Below, piece by piece: positions 54,579-62,957 of a DNA stretch of 64,000 nucleotides. Each line of letters begins with the position of its first letter. The first letter of the stretch is position 1. A program made the translations under genes and the position numbers. The notes under the pieces are model-generated. The model was not told the DNA's origin and did no database searches. It worked only from the letters and a program-made list of their open reading frames with translations. The stretch is from Lentihominibacter butyricus (GTDB lineage: Bacteria; Bacillota; Clostridia; Peptostreptococcales; Anaerovoracaceae): assembly GCF_025567305.1 (NCBI RefSeq), contig NZ_JAOQJP010000010.1, forward strand, positions 66,017 through 130,016. Direction: 5' to 3'.

Positions 54579-55033
54579 GAAAAAAGCGAATCATGGTGAT
54601 AGGACCTAAGGGATGTGGTAAAACGACCCTTGTCAATTACATCAACGACTACGACGGTCCGTTGCGAAGGACACAGGATACGATATACGGCAGGGAAACG
54701 ATCGACGTTCCCAGTGCGTATATCGAGAACGCCTGGATGTACAAGCATATGATCGCACTGGCGCAGGATGCCTGGTGCATACTGCTTCTTCTGGATCAGT
54801 CCAGAACAGCGGAGGTCTATTCTCACGGTTTTGCACTTGCGTTCCACTGTCCGGTGATCGGTGTCATAAGCAAATGTGATCTGATGCCGGAGAACAGAGA
54901 GATCTGCGAGCGCCAGCTGGAAAAGACGGGTGTGCGGCAGCCGTATTTTGCAGTAAGTGTGCCGGAGGGTACAGGCGTTGAGGAATTGAAACGTTATTTA
55001 CTAGAGTTAAAAGAAAGGAAAGGGCTAACATGA
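54575..55033 (+). CDS. eutP: EutP/PduV-like P-loop GTPase-type protein
   Basis: A 152-residue protein with Walker A GPKGCGKTTLVNY at the start and the G4-like ISKCDLM near residue 108. The EutP/PduV family is Ras-like, sometimes reported as an acetate kinase, and associates with the outer shell. Both neighbours overlap it by four bases (ATGA), so the three are translated as a unit. Confidence 0.9.
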   Translation: MRKKRIMVIGPKGCGKTTLVNYINDYDGPLRRTQDTIYGRETIDVPSAYIENAWMYKHMIALAQDAWCILLLLDQSRTAEVYSHGFALAFHCPVIGVISKCDLMPENREICERQLEKTGVRQPYFAVSVPEGTGVEELKRYLLELKERKGLT

Positions 55034-55716
55034 AGTTCATAACAGAAGAAGACTTAAGAGACTTATATAAAAAACAGCCCTTTACGGATTACAATCTGAA
55101 GGAGGGAGAACGGCTGACGCCGGGGGCCAGACAGTTTCTGATAGACCGGGGCATCGATATGTATGACCGCAATGACCCGATGGCTGTGCTCGACGCACAG
55201 AAGAAGGAAAAGGCAAAAGCGGCTCAGGCAGCTAAGACGGAATCCTCTTCCGGATGCAGGAATGGGAAAAAGCTTTGCAGCAGGATGAAAGCGCTGCAGT
55301 CTCTTTTTCTTCTGACAGCAAGAGACCTGCTGGATACGGATCTGTGCCTTTCTCAGCAGCTGACGGGACTCTCCCGGCAGTTTGCAGCACTTGGCAGCGT
55401 GTCCGAGGGCAAATGTGAGGCGACGGAACTGGTATGCAATGCATGCTCCGGGATGAACGGGGAAAACTTTTCCAGAGACATCGGCGACTGTTTTGAGATC
55501 ACTGAGTTTCACATGCAGATGCCAAAAGGCAGAGAAATGCTCTTGCTGGACAGACTGCGCAGCGAACTGGAATGTTTCAGTCTCGATGCACAGGAACTGA
55601 TCGCAGATGAGAAGCTGTGTCAGACTCTGGAAGCCAGACTAAACGAGATCATCAATACGATATCGCAGATGATATGCGGCGCGATGGGAGGTAAAGAATG
55701 TCAGAGAAAAGCGTAA
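55030..55716 (+). CDS. EutT-like protein without the metal-binding Cys motif
   Basis: A 228-residue protein whose first 45 residues (LRDLYKKQPFTDYNLKEGERL, then TPGARQFLIDRGI) and helical remainder match EutT, the corrinoid adenosyltransferase of ethanolamine loci. EutT uses an H-x11-CC-x2-C metal motif; here the region has only CRNGKKLC and no matching spacing. CutC needs no B12, so adenosyltransfer is not required. A recycled structural or targeting role is likely; this is inference. Confidence 0.6.
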   Translation: MKFITEEDLRDLYKKQPFTDYNLKEGERLTPGARQFLIDRGIDMYDRNDPMAVLDAQKKEKAKAAQAAKTESSSGCRNGKKLCSRMKALQSLFLLTARDLLDTDLCLSQQLTGLSRQFAALGSVSEGKCEATELVCNACSGMNGENFSRDIGDCFEITEFHMQMPKGREMLLLDRLRSELECFSLDAQELIADEKLCQTLEARLNEIINTISQMICGAMGGKECQRKA

Positions 55717-56540
55717 CGTTCGAATACTGTGACAAGATGGTAGAAGACTTTGAAAGGGTGATCGAACATCCTGTCCGCGAAAAATCTTCTGTGTACTATA
55801 CAGGAGTCGATCTGGGAACAGCATGTGTAGTTATCGCAGTTCTGGATGAAAATAAAAGGCCGGTAGCAGGTGCATATCGTTATGCGGATGTAGTCCGGGA
55901 CGGCATGGTAGTGGATTATATCGGTGCCGTTCAGATCGTAAGAGAACTGAAGGAGCAGATCGAAGAACAGCTGGATACGGAGCTGATATATGCGGCAGGA
56001 GCGATCCCGCCGGGAACGGATCTTCTGGACTCGGGTGCAGTAAGGAATGTTATCCAGGGAGCCGGATTCGAATGTACGAATCTTCTGGACGAGTCTACGG
56101 CTGCCAATCAGGTGCTTCAGATGAAAAACGGAGCTGTAGTGGATATCGGTGGCGGTACGACGGGGATTTCCATCTTAAAGGATGGAGAAGTAGTGTACAT
56201 TGCAGATGAACCTACAGGCGGAACTCATTTTTCACTGGTGATCGCAGGAGCATACAGGAAGCCTTTCCAGGAAGCGGAAGTTTTCAAGAGAGACGAATCC
56301 AATCACAAGGAACTGGCGCCGGTCATCAAGCCGGTGGTAGACAAGGTTTCTTCGATCATCAGCAATCACATCGAGGGACATCAGGTAGATGAGATCTCAC
56401 TGGTAGGCGGTACATGCTGCTTTACAGGGATCGAAGATATGATCGAGAAAGAAACAGGGGTACATACCCATAAACCACACAATCCGATGTTTGTAACCCC
56501 GCTCGGCATTGCACTGAGCTGCAGGCAGGAAGAGATGTAG
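55698..56540 (+). CDS. eutJ: EutJ-like Hsp70-fold accessory protein
   Basis: A 280-residue actin/Hsp70-fold protein with phosphate loops YYTGVDLGTACVVIAV (about residue 35) and VVDIGGGTTGISILKDG (about 150), and LVGGTCCFTGIEDMIEK near the end. EutJ is thought to chaperone microcompartment enzymes; there is no peptide-binding domain of full DnaK. Its start overlaps the EutT-like gene by 19 bases. Confidence 0.92.
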   Translation: MSEKSVTFEYCDKMVEDFERVIEHPVREKSSVYYTGVDLGTACVVIAVLDENKRPVAGAYRYADVVRDGMVVDYIGAVQIVRELKEQIEEQLDTELIYAAGAIPPGTDLLDSGAVRNVIQGAGFECTNLLDESTAANQVLQMKNGAVVDIGGGTTGISILKDGEVVYIADEPTGGTHFSLVIAGAYRKPFQEAEVFKRDESNHKELAPVIKPVVDKVSSIISNHIEGHQVDEISLVGGTCCFTGIEDMIEKETGVHTHKPHNPMFVTPLGIALSCRQEEM

Positions 56541-56555
56541 ACAGGAGGCGCTGAC

Positions 56556-56861
56556 ATGGAAATCAGAATCATAAAATCACCATCACCGGGCACTGTGGAT
56601 ATCCTGATGCGCCGAAAAGGATCTTTGAAATCAGAGGTTCCGCCGCTGACAGACGCCATTGGTCTGGTACAGGGCAGGATGATCGAAATGGTCGTCGCTG
56701 CGGATATCGCAGAAAAAGCTGTCGGCGTAACCGTAGAGGATATTCGGGGAAGCTGCCCGCAGAATATGATACTGCTGGCGATCTTCGGTGATACAGCGTC
56801 TGTAGAGTCGGCACTTGCACAGATCAAACAGGAAGCGGAAGGAGGAAGCAAGTACTTATGA
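56556..56861 (+). CDS. Divergent permuted BMC-domain shell protein
   Basis: A 101-residue protein. An N-terminal strand region (MEIRIIKSPSPGTVDILMRRK) precedes the BMC-like run DAIGLVQGRMIEMVVAADIAEKA and ILLAIFGDTASVESALAQI, the arrangement of permuted EutS/PduU-type domains, but it is strongly divergent. Overlaps the EutN gene by four bases. Probably a minor shell protein; sequence alone does not show whether it forms hexamers. Confidence 0.7.
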   Translation: MEIRIIKSPSPGTVDILMRRKGSLKSEVPPLTDAIGLVQGRMIEMVVAADIAEKAVGVTVEDIRGSCPQNMILLAIFGDTASVESALAQIKQEAEGGSKYL

Positions 56862-57124
56862 TTACAGCTAGATTAACGAACCATATCTGGTCCACAAGAA
56901 AAGCAGAATCCCTCAACGGCCTGAAACTGATGCAGGCTGAGATCATCGGAGGCGGTACGGATACGGGCAGGAAGATCATCGTTGTTGACATCATCAGCGC
57001 AGGAATCGGCGACAGAGTTGTCGTAACGACCGGTTCTTCTGCCAGAAGAATGCTGGGCGATGACAATATGCCTGTCGATGCCGTCGTCGTCGGGATAATC
57101 GACGAAGATTGTGAATTTGAATGA
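56858..57124 (+). CDS. eutN: EutN/CcmL-type pentameric vertex protein (BMC-P)
   Basis: An 88-residue vertex protein. MITARLTNHIWSTRKAESLNG, then the IGIGD-type loop ISAGIGDRVVVTTGSSARR match the EutN/CcmL family that caps the twelve corners of the shell. Single copy in the operon. Confidence 0.95.
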   Translation: MITARLTNHIWSTRKAESLNGLKLMQAEIIGGGTDTGRKIIVVDIISAGIGDRVVVTTGSSARRMLGDDNMPVDAVVVGIIDEDCEFE

Positions 57125-57141
57125 TGAAGTGAGGTATGAGG

Positions 57142-58470
57142 ATGAATCTTTTAGATCAGATAAAAGATGCCGGAATCATTGGTGCGGGTGGAGCAGGTTT
57201 TCCTACCCATGCAAAACTCACATCAGAGGCAGAATACATACTGATGAACGGAGCGGAATGTGAACCGCTGCTGCGTGTTGACCAGCAGCTGATGGCAATT
57301 TACCCGGATGAGATCATCAGGGGTTTTGCAGAAGCCGGAAGACTGGTAAGCGCGAAAAAAGCGATCATCGGTATCAAGAGTAAACATGGAGAAGTCATCG
57401 AACTTCTTAAAGAACGGATCAAAACTCTTCAGCTGGATGGATACGTGGAGATAGGAGAACTTCCTGACATATATCCTGCAGGTGACGAGCAGGTGCTGGT
57501 ATACCAGCTGACCGGAAGAGTCGTTCCGGAAACAGGGATCCCGATCATGGTAGGATGTGTTGTAGTCAACTCGGAGACAGCACTTAATATCTACAAGGCT
57601 TCCCGGGGGATTCCGGTAACGGAGAAGTACATCACTGTAACAGGCGATGTACCGAACCGGGTGACGGTAAAGGTCCCTGTCGGAACACCGGTCATAGATG
57701 TGCTGAAACTTTCGGGGATCGAAGATTTCACCGACTATGCAGTTATCGACGGCGGTCCTATGATGGGACCTGTGATGACTGATATCGGCGGATTCATCAC
57801 GAAGAAGAACAAAGGCTTCGTGATCCTGAAGAAAAGCCATTTCCTGATCCGTAGGAAATCGGTCACGATGGAACAGGCGAGAAGAGTCAACAAAGCGACT
57901 TGCGAACAGTGCCGGATGTGCACAGACATGTGTCCGCGCTATCTTCTGGGACACAACATGCAGCCGCATAAGATGATGAGAGTTCTCAACTATAAGATCG
58001 ATGACCTGGAAGGACAGAAAACTGCACAGCTCTGCTGTCAGTGCAATATGTGCGAACTTTTCGCCTGTCCGGCAGGTCTCCATCCTAAGATGGCGAACCT
58101 GTACTTTAAAGAAAAACTGGCAGAACAGAAGATCAAATACAAGCCGGAAAAGACGGAGTTCGAACCGCGTCCGATTCGTCCGTACCGTCTGGTTCCGAGC
58201 AAGCGGCTGATCGCAAGGATGGGACTTCGTGATTTCGATCTCCCGGCGCCGATGACGGACGTGGAGTTCTCACCGGCAGTGATCCGCATTTCCACAAGAC
58301 AGCATGTGGGCGCACCGGCCGCTCCGGCAGTAAGTGTCGGGCAGCAGGTGCAGGCCGGACAGATGATCGGGCAGATACCGGAAGGCAGCCTTGGAGCTGC
58401 GATCCATACGAGTATCAGCGGCACGGTCAGCGAAGTAACGGCAGACTATATTGAGATAAGGAGGAATTAA
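57142..58470 (+). CDS. pduS: PduS-like SLBB/Fe-S flavoprotein
   Basis: A 442-residue redox protein of the RnfC/PduS family. The ATG at 57142 is better spaced from AGTGAGG than the one at 57136. N-terminal dinucleotide/FMN loop IIGAGGAGFPTHAKL and MNGAECEPLL; SLBB domain (about 160-220); two 4Fe-4S motifs CEQCRMCTDMCP and CCQCNMCELFACP; a C-terminal biotinyl/barrel-like part. In Pdu it is a cobalamin reductase that binds PduT; here no B12 enzyme is present, so electron transfer to or from NAD(H) across the shell is the likely use. Confidence 0.94.
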   Translation: MNLLDQIKDAGIIGAGGAGFPTHAKLTSEAEYILMNGAECEPLLRVDQQLMAIYPDEIIRGFAEAGRLVSAKKAIIGIKSKHGEVIELLKERIKTLQLDGYVEIGELPDIYPAGDEQVLVYQLTGRVVPETGIPIMVGCVVVNSETALNIYKASRGIPVTEKYITVTGDVPNRVTVKVPVGTPVIDVLKLSGIEDFTDYAVIDGGPMMGPVMTDIGGFITKKNKGFVILKKSHFLIRRKSVTMEQARRVNKATCEQCRMCTDMCPRYLLGHNMQPHKMMRVLNYKIDDLEGQKTAQLCCQCNMCELFACPAGLHPKMANLYFKEKLAEQKIKYKPEKTEFEPRPIRPYRLVPSKRLIARMGLRDFDLPAPMTDVEFSPAVIRISTRQHVGAPAAPAVSVGQQVQAGQMIGQIPEGSLGAAIHTSISGTVSEVTADYIEIRRN

Positions 58471-58471
58471 G

Positions 58472-59020
58472 ATGCAAAGAGCAATAGGAATGGTTGAATT
58501 CAACAGCATCGCCAGAGGCATTTACGCTGCTGACCAGATGGTCAAGATTTCTGAAGTGGAGATCGTAACGGCAGCATCTGCATGCCCGGGCAAGTACATC
58601 GCCATCGTTCACGGTGATGTGGCAGCCGTTGAAGATTCTGTCCGCATCGGTGAACGGATGGCGGAGGAGTTCTTTGTAGATTCCATCGTAATTCCTAATG
58701 TAGATCCCGGAGTGTTCCCGGCGATCACAGGAGCAACGATGCCGGACCGCATACAGGCGATCGGGATCATGGAATCTTTCTCCCTGGCAACAATGATCAT
58801 CTGTGCAGATCAGATTTTAAAAGCAGCAGAGCTGCAGGCGATCGAACTTCGTCTTGGTAACGGACTGGGCGGCAAGGCATACTTCACCTATACCGGTGAT
58901 GTGGCAGCAGTCAGGGCCGGAACTGATGCAGGCGAAGCCATCGCACAGGAGAAGGGTCTTCTGGTAAATTCGGAAGTCATCCCTTCGCCGTCAGAACTGT
59001 TAGTACCATCCCTTCTGTAG
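58472..59020 (+). CDS. pduT: PduT-like BMC-T shell protein with pore Fe-S cluster
   Basis: A 182-residue tandem BMC protein very close to PduT: QRAIGMVEFNSIARGIYAAD, IVTAASACPGKYIAI and the second domain QAIGIMESFSLATMII. The Cys of ACPGKY (about residue 38) is the residue that, three per trimer, binds a 4Fe-4S cluster in the central pore of PduT. It follows pduS by one base after AGGAGG, so the pair forms an electron conduit through the shell. Confidence 0.95.
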   Translation: MQRAIGMVEFNSIARGIYAADQMVKISEVEIVTAASACPGKYIAIVHGDVAAVEDSVRIGERMAEEFFVDSIVIPNVDPGVFPAITGATMPDRIQAIGIMESFSLATMIICADQILKAAELQAIELRLGNGLGGKAYFTYTGDVAAVRAGTDAGEAIAQEKGLLVNSEVIPSPSELLVPSLL

Positions 59021-59087
59021 GATGTGTATTATCATAGATAATAATTTATTACTTGAAGCAGTGCGATAGATGAAAGGATGTGGACAC

Positions 59088-59765
59088 ATGAAACGACTGA
59101 TTTGTGCAAAGGAAGTTGAAGCTTGTGCACAGCAGGGTCATAAAGTAATGTACATCGACGCAGACACGCTTATTACGCCATCCGCAAAGGATGCTGCAGC
59201 GGTAGCTGATATCGAATTCAAGATCGGCGAACCGCAGGCAGGATGCTGCAGCGCACAGCCGTGTGAAGCAGCACCGGCTACGGCACAGGATGCACACGCA
59301 TGCGCTCCGGCAGCAGATGGAATCGACAGCGAGCTGATCTACAAGGCGCTCAAGACGCTGATGGATAAAGGCATGCTGGGAAGCGTAATGAGTTCCATCG
59401 GTCAGGACGTTCCTTATGTATCCGAAAGTGACGGAAACGGGTTTGTAAAGCTGGTTCGCAGCAATACAGCCAAGTGGGAACCGCTGGATACAGGAAATCC
59501 TGCAGACAAAGTATTTTACAATGAACTGATCGGTGCAGATGATGGATCGGCAATGAATGCCGGATTCATGACGATTGAAAACTGCAGCTTCCCTTGGGAT
59601 GTTGCTTGTCAGGAAATCTATTACGTCGTAGACGGTACGTTAACGGTGGAAAAGGACGGTAGGATCTTTACCGGAAATCCGGGAGACTGCCTGTTCTTCC
59701 AGAATGGTGCCAAGCTTGCCTTTGGTTCACCGGACAAGGTAACTGTATTTTATGCAACTCACTAA
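59088..59765 (+). CDS. eutQ: EutQ-like cupin protein
   Basis: A 225-residue protein starting at the ATG behind AAAGGA (an ATG at 59070 has none). N-terminal 45 residues, MKRLICAKEVEACAQQGHKV, and the C-terminal cupin (about 110-225; MTIENCSFPWDVACQEIYYV, GNPGDCLFFQNGAKLAFG) match EutQ, reported as an acetate kinase in Salmonella. Between them is a Cys/Ala-rich linker with several Cys (GCCSAQPCEAAP, HACAP). It could convert acetyl phosphate from PduL to acetate and ATP. Confidence 0.88.
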   Translation: MKRLICAKEVEACAQQGHKVMYIDADTLITPSAKDAAAVADIEFKIGEPQAGCCSAQPCEAAPATAQDAHACAPAADGIDSELIYKALKTLMDKGMLGSVMSSIGQDVPYVSESDGNGFVKLVRSNTAKWEPLDTGNPADKVFYNELIGADDGSAMNAGFMTIENCSFPWDVACQEIYYVVDGTLTVEKDGRIFTGNPGDCLFFQNGAKLAFGSPDKVTVFYATH

Positions 59766-59787
59766 TCACGAATAAGGAGGTCAGCTA

Positions 59788-60132
59788 ATGGAAGCATTAG
59801 GTATGATAGAAACATATGGACTGGTTCCTGCTATCGAAGCAGCTGATGCCATGCTGAAAGCGGCAGAAGTAAAACTTCTGGAAAGAACTTTCGTCAAGGG
59901 CGGCCTGGTTACTGTTACAGTAACAGGCGACGTAGCAGCCGTAAAGGCATCCGTTGATGCCGGTGCTGCCGCAGCAGCAAGACTGGGTGAACGCTCCCTG
60001 GTAACACAGCACGTGATCCCAAGACCGCATGTTGAGGTTGGCGAAACCATCGTAAATCCGATCCCGCTCATCGAACGTTCGGAACACGAACATGAAGACG
60101 ATGATGATGTGGAAGAGGCCGGTCCCAGATAA
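59788..60132 (+). CDS. BMC-H shell protein, first part of a frameshifted extended protein
   Basis: A 114-residue hexameric shell protein: LGMIETYGLVPAIEAADAML, VTVTGDVAAVKASVDAG and HVIPRPHVEV form the whole domain (about 1-90). The last 20 residues are acidic (EHEHEDDDDVEEAG) and end at a TAA (60130-60132). The +1 frame continues without break as the next entry. Dropping one base in CCC at 60124-60126 would give a 235-residue BMC-H with an acidic, then basic tail, like EutK-type extended shell proteins. Confidence 0.92.
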   Translation: MEALGMIETYGLVPAIEAADAMLKAAEVKLLERTFVKGGLVTVTVTGDVAAVKASVDAGAAAAARLGERSLVTQHVIPRPHVEVGETIVNPIPLIERSEHEHEDDDDVEEAGPR

Positions 60133-60496
60133 AGAGGAACCCGAATCAGATTCAGAGCTGACAGAAGAGGAAGCAACACAACCGGAGCAGCCGGAAGAAC
60201 CTGCTGAGCATGCAGCAGAAAACGCAGCTGCAGAAGAACCTGCAGCGGGAGAAGCGGGAGAAGCTTTGCAGCACGTAATGGAAGAATCCGAATTCACAAA
60301 GGAATGTGTAGATCGTCTGGCAGAAGAAAACGGAGCAGAAAAAGCCCTGGCTGAAGTCGGTAAATGCAGAGTCGTGAAACTGAGAAATCTGGCTAGAGAA
60401 TACGACGGCCTCCGGATCGCCGGAAGAGAGATCTCCAAGGCAAACAAGGCGACCCTTCTGGAAGAACTGAAGAAATATTATAGCAAAGAAAACTAG
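60125..60496 (+). CDS. Out-of-frame C-terminal tail (acidic linker and SAP/Rho-N-like domain)
   Basis: An open frame from at least 60092 to 60496, in +1 relative to the BMC-H gene. It has no convincing start or ribosome site of its own. Residues after the shift: an acidic Glu/Pro/Ala-rich linker of about 70 residues, then a helical EESEFTKECVDRLAEENG part and a basic end CRVVKLRNLAREYDGLRI and ISKANKATLLEELKKYY, similar to SAP or Rho N-terminal domains that bind nucleic acid. Codon use and composition look coding. Either a +1 frameshift (programmed, or at the CCC run) produces a fusion, or the gene is broken, or the base is a sequencing error. Confidence 0.55.
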   Translation, partial: PDKEEPESDSELTEEEATQPEQPEEPAEHAAENAAAEEPAAGEAGEALQHVMEESEFTKECVDRLAEENGAEKALAEVGKCRVVKLRNLAREYDGLRIAGREISKANKATLLEELKKYYSKEN

Positions 60497-60531
60497 AGAG
60501 AATGCAAAGTTAAAAAAGGAGGTGCCATAAT

Positions 60532-62253
60532 ATGCAGAATATTGATTATGATTTACGATCTGTACAGGAAGTTCGCGATCTGGCAAGACTGGGTCAGATC
60601 GCAACAGAAAAGATCGCAAACTATACAGAAGATCAGATCGATAAAATCATACGTAATATGGTTCGCGTTGCTGAAGAAAATGCTGTTTCACTGGCACAGA
60701 TGGCAGTAGAAGAAACAGGCTTCGGTAAAGTGGCAGATAAAACTTATAAGAATCACATGGCCTCGACGTTACTGTACGATGCCATCAAGGACATGAAGAC
60801 GATCGGGATCATAAGTGAAGATCCGGTCAGCAGAACTATGGATGTAGCTGATCCGGTCGGTCTGCTGATGGGCATCGTGCCTTCCACGAATCCTACATCC
60901 ACAGCGATCTTCAAGTCTATCATCGCGATCAAGGCCAGAAACGCTATCGTATTTTCACCGCATCCATCTGCTGCAAAGTGCACACTGAAGGCAGCTGCTC
61001 TGATGCGCGATGCTGCAGTGGAGGCCGGAGCACCGGAAAATATCATCGGATGCATTTCCATGCCTTCCATGCCGGCGACAGATGAACTGATGCACAGCAA
61101 GGAAGTCAAGATGATCATCGCAACAGGTGGTCCCGGAATGGTAAAGGCTGCTTACAGCGCCGGTAAGCCGGCACTGGGTGTAGGCGCCGGAAATTCCCCG
61201 GCATACATCGAAAGAACATCTAACGTACAGCAGGCTGTGACAAATATCATAGCAAGCAAGACATTTGACTATGGGACGATATGTGCATCCGAACAGTCTA
61301 TCATCTGTGAGGAATGCAACAAGGACGCAGTAATTGCGGAATTGAAAAAACAGGGGGCTTACTTCATGAGCCCGGAAGAAACAGACAAAGTCTGCAAGCT
61401 TCTGTTCAAGGCAGGCGGTCATGCCATGAATGCCAAATTTGTAGGAAGGTCACCGATACATATTGCAAATGCGGCCGGGATCCATGTTCCGGAGAACACG
61501 ACCGTACTGATAGGACCTCAGGGCGGAGTTGGCGATGGATATCCGCTTTCCTATGAAAAGCTGACCAGCGTACTGGCCTTTTATGTGGTAAATGACTGGC
61601 ACGAGGCATGCGAGCTGAGTATTGAACTTTTACAGAATGGCATCGGACATACCATGAGTCTGCATACGGAAAACAGGAACATCGTGCTGGAGTTCACGAG
61701 AAAGCCGGCATCCAGGATCCTGGTCAACACAGGCAGCAGTATGGGCGGCACAGGTGCCAGCACTGGCCTGCTCCCATCATTTACACTTGGATGCGGAACA
61801 TGGGGAGGCAGCTCGGTATCCGAAAATGTCAGCCCGCTGCACCTGGTCAACATCAAAAAAGTTGCTTACGGAATCAAAAACTGTGCTACTCTGGCAGCAG
61901 ACGATCCGACATTCAATCATCCGGAACTGACTCAACTGAATGCAGTTTCGGGATCAGACGCAAATACCGGATCATCTCCGGTAAACTCCGCAGCGATTGC
62001 GCCATGCGCAGTTTCTGCAGTATGCGGAACAGCGGATCCTGTGCCGGCATATGCATCTCCGGCTAACTGCGGATCTACGTCAGCTTACCTTTCACCGGCT
62101 GACTACCAGAACAACAGCGGCATTTCCTACGGCGTAGGATGCAACAGCTGCTGCAGCAATGCAGATGCACCTGCAGCAAGTGATCAGCCGATCGATGCAA
62201 ATCAGCTCAACGACATGATAAATGCGCTGGTAAATGCAATGAAGGGAGAATAA
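60532..62253 (+). CDS. CoA-acylating aldehyde dehydrogenase with encapsulation tail
   Basis: A 573-residue enzyme oxidising acetaldehyde to acetyl-CoA with NAD+ and CoA inside the shell. The catalytic Cys is in YGTICASEQS (about residue 248). The first 450 residues are the catalytic part (IVPSTNPTSTAIFKSI, VGAGNSPAYIERTSNV). The last 110 are a Pro/Ser/Ala/Asn linker with several Cys (GVGCNSCCSNAD), ending in an amphipathic helix DANQLNDMINALVNAMKGE, a typical encapsulation peptide. It follows the frameshifted tail by 36 bases, with AAAGGAGG. Confidence 0.94.
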   Translation: MQNIDYDLRSVQEVRDLARLGQIATEKIANYTEDQIDKIIRNMVRVAEENAVSLAQMAVEETGFGKVADKTYKNHMASTLLYDAIKDMKTIGIISEDPVSRTMDVADPVGLLMGIVPSTNPTSTAIFKSIIAIKARNAIVFSPHPSAAKCTLKAAALMRDAAVEAGAPENIIGCISMPSMPATDELMHSKEVKMIIATGGPGMVKAAYSAGKPALGVGAGNSPAYIERTSNVQQAVTNIIASKTFDYGTICASEQSIICEECNKDAVIAELKKQGAYFMSPEETDKVCKLLFKAGGHAMNAKFVGRSPIHIANAAGIHVPENTTVLIGPQGGVGDGYPLSYEKLTSVLAFYVVNDWHEACELSIELLQNGIGHTMSLHTENRNIVLEFTRKPASRILVNTGSSMGGTGASTGLLPSFTLGCGTWGGSSVSENVSPLHLVNIKKVAYGIKNCATLAADDPTFNHPELTQLNAVSGSDANTGSSPVNSAAIAPCAVSAVCGTADPVPAYASPANCGSTSAYLSPADYQNNSGISYGVGCNSCCSNADAPAASDQPIDANQLNDMINALVNAMKGE

Positions 62254-62254
62254 G

Positions 62255-62905
62255 ATGGCAAGCAAGGAATACGAAGCAGTCCTGAAAGTGCTGTTAGAAG
62301 CGGTACAGTCCGTAAACGGTGCAGGACAGCAGGCTCCGGAGGGCATTCCGGTAGGTGTTTCCAACCGCCATATACATCTTTCACAGGCTGACCTTGATAC
62401 TCTGTTCGGAGCAGGGTATCAGCTGACGCCGATCAAAGATCTGTCACAGCCGGGACAGTTCGCCTGTAAGGAAACAGTGACGATCTGCGGACCGAAAGGT
62501 GCGATCGAAAAGATCCGCGTATTAGGACCTGTTCGCAGCAAGACACAGATCGAGATCCTGACAGGAGACGGTTTCAAGCTGGGAGTCAAGGCTCCGGCAA
62601 GATTGTCCGGAGATCTGGCGGGAACACCGGGAATCACGATCATCGGTCCTAAGGGATCGGTACAGACGACAGAAGGTCTGATCGTGGCACAAAGACATAT
62701 CCACATGCTTCCGCACGAAGCGGCAGCTCACGGCGTGCATGACGGACAGATCGTCAGTATCCAGGTAGACGGCCCGAGAGGCGGAACGCTGGCAAACGTT
62801 GCGATCCGTGCTACGGACACATCGGCTCTGGAATGTCATGTGGATACAGAAGAAGCCAATGCGATGAACATGAGTTCATCTACAAGGATCAAAATCATTA
62901 AGTAA
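62255..62905 (+). CDS. pduL: Phosphate propanoyl/acetyltransferase PduL
   Basis: A 216-residue PduL enzyme converting acetyl-CoA to acetyl phosphate and recycling CoA within the shell. Two PduL domains: first metal site SNRHIHLSQADLD (about residue 38), second RHIHMLPHEAAAHGV (about 150), the His/Asp zinc ligands. Residues 1-20 (MASKEYEAVLKVLLEAVQ) look like an amphipathic targeting helix. Starts one base after the dehydrogenase stop. Confidence 0.95.
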   Translation: MASKEYEAVLKVLLEAVQSVNGAGQQAPEGIPVGVSNRHIHLSQADLDTLFGAGYQLTPIKDLSQPGQFACKETVTICGPKGAIEKIRVLGPVRSKTQIEILTGDGFKLGVKAPARLSGDLAGTPGITIIGPKGSVQTTEGLIVAQRHIHMLPHEAAAHGVHDGQIVSIQVDGPRGGTLANVAIRATDTSALECHVDTEEANAMNMSSSTRIKIIK

Positions 62906-62957
62906 ATCAAAAATACGTAAAGTTTTAAATGAAATGTTTTTTTAGGAGGAAATTAAA

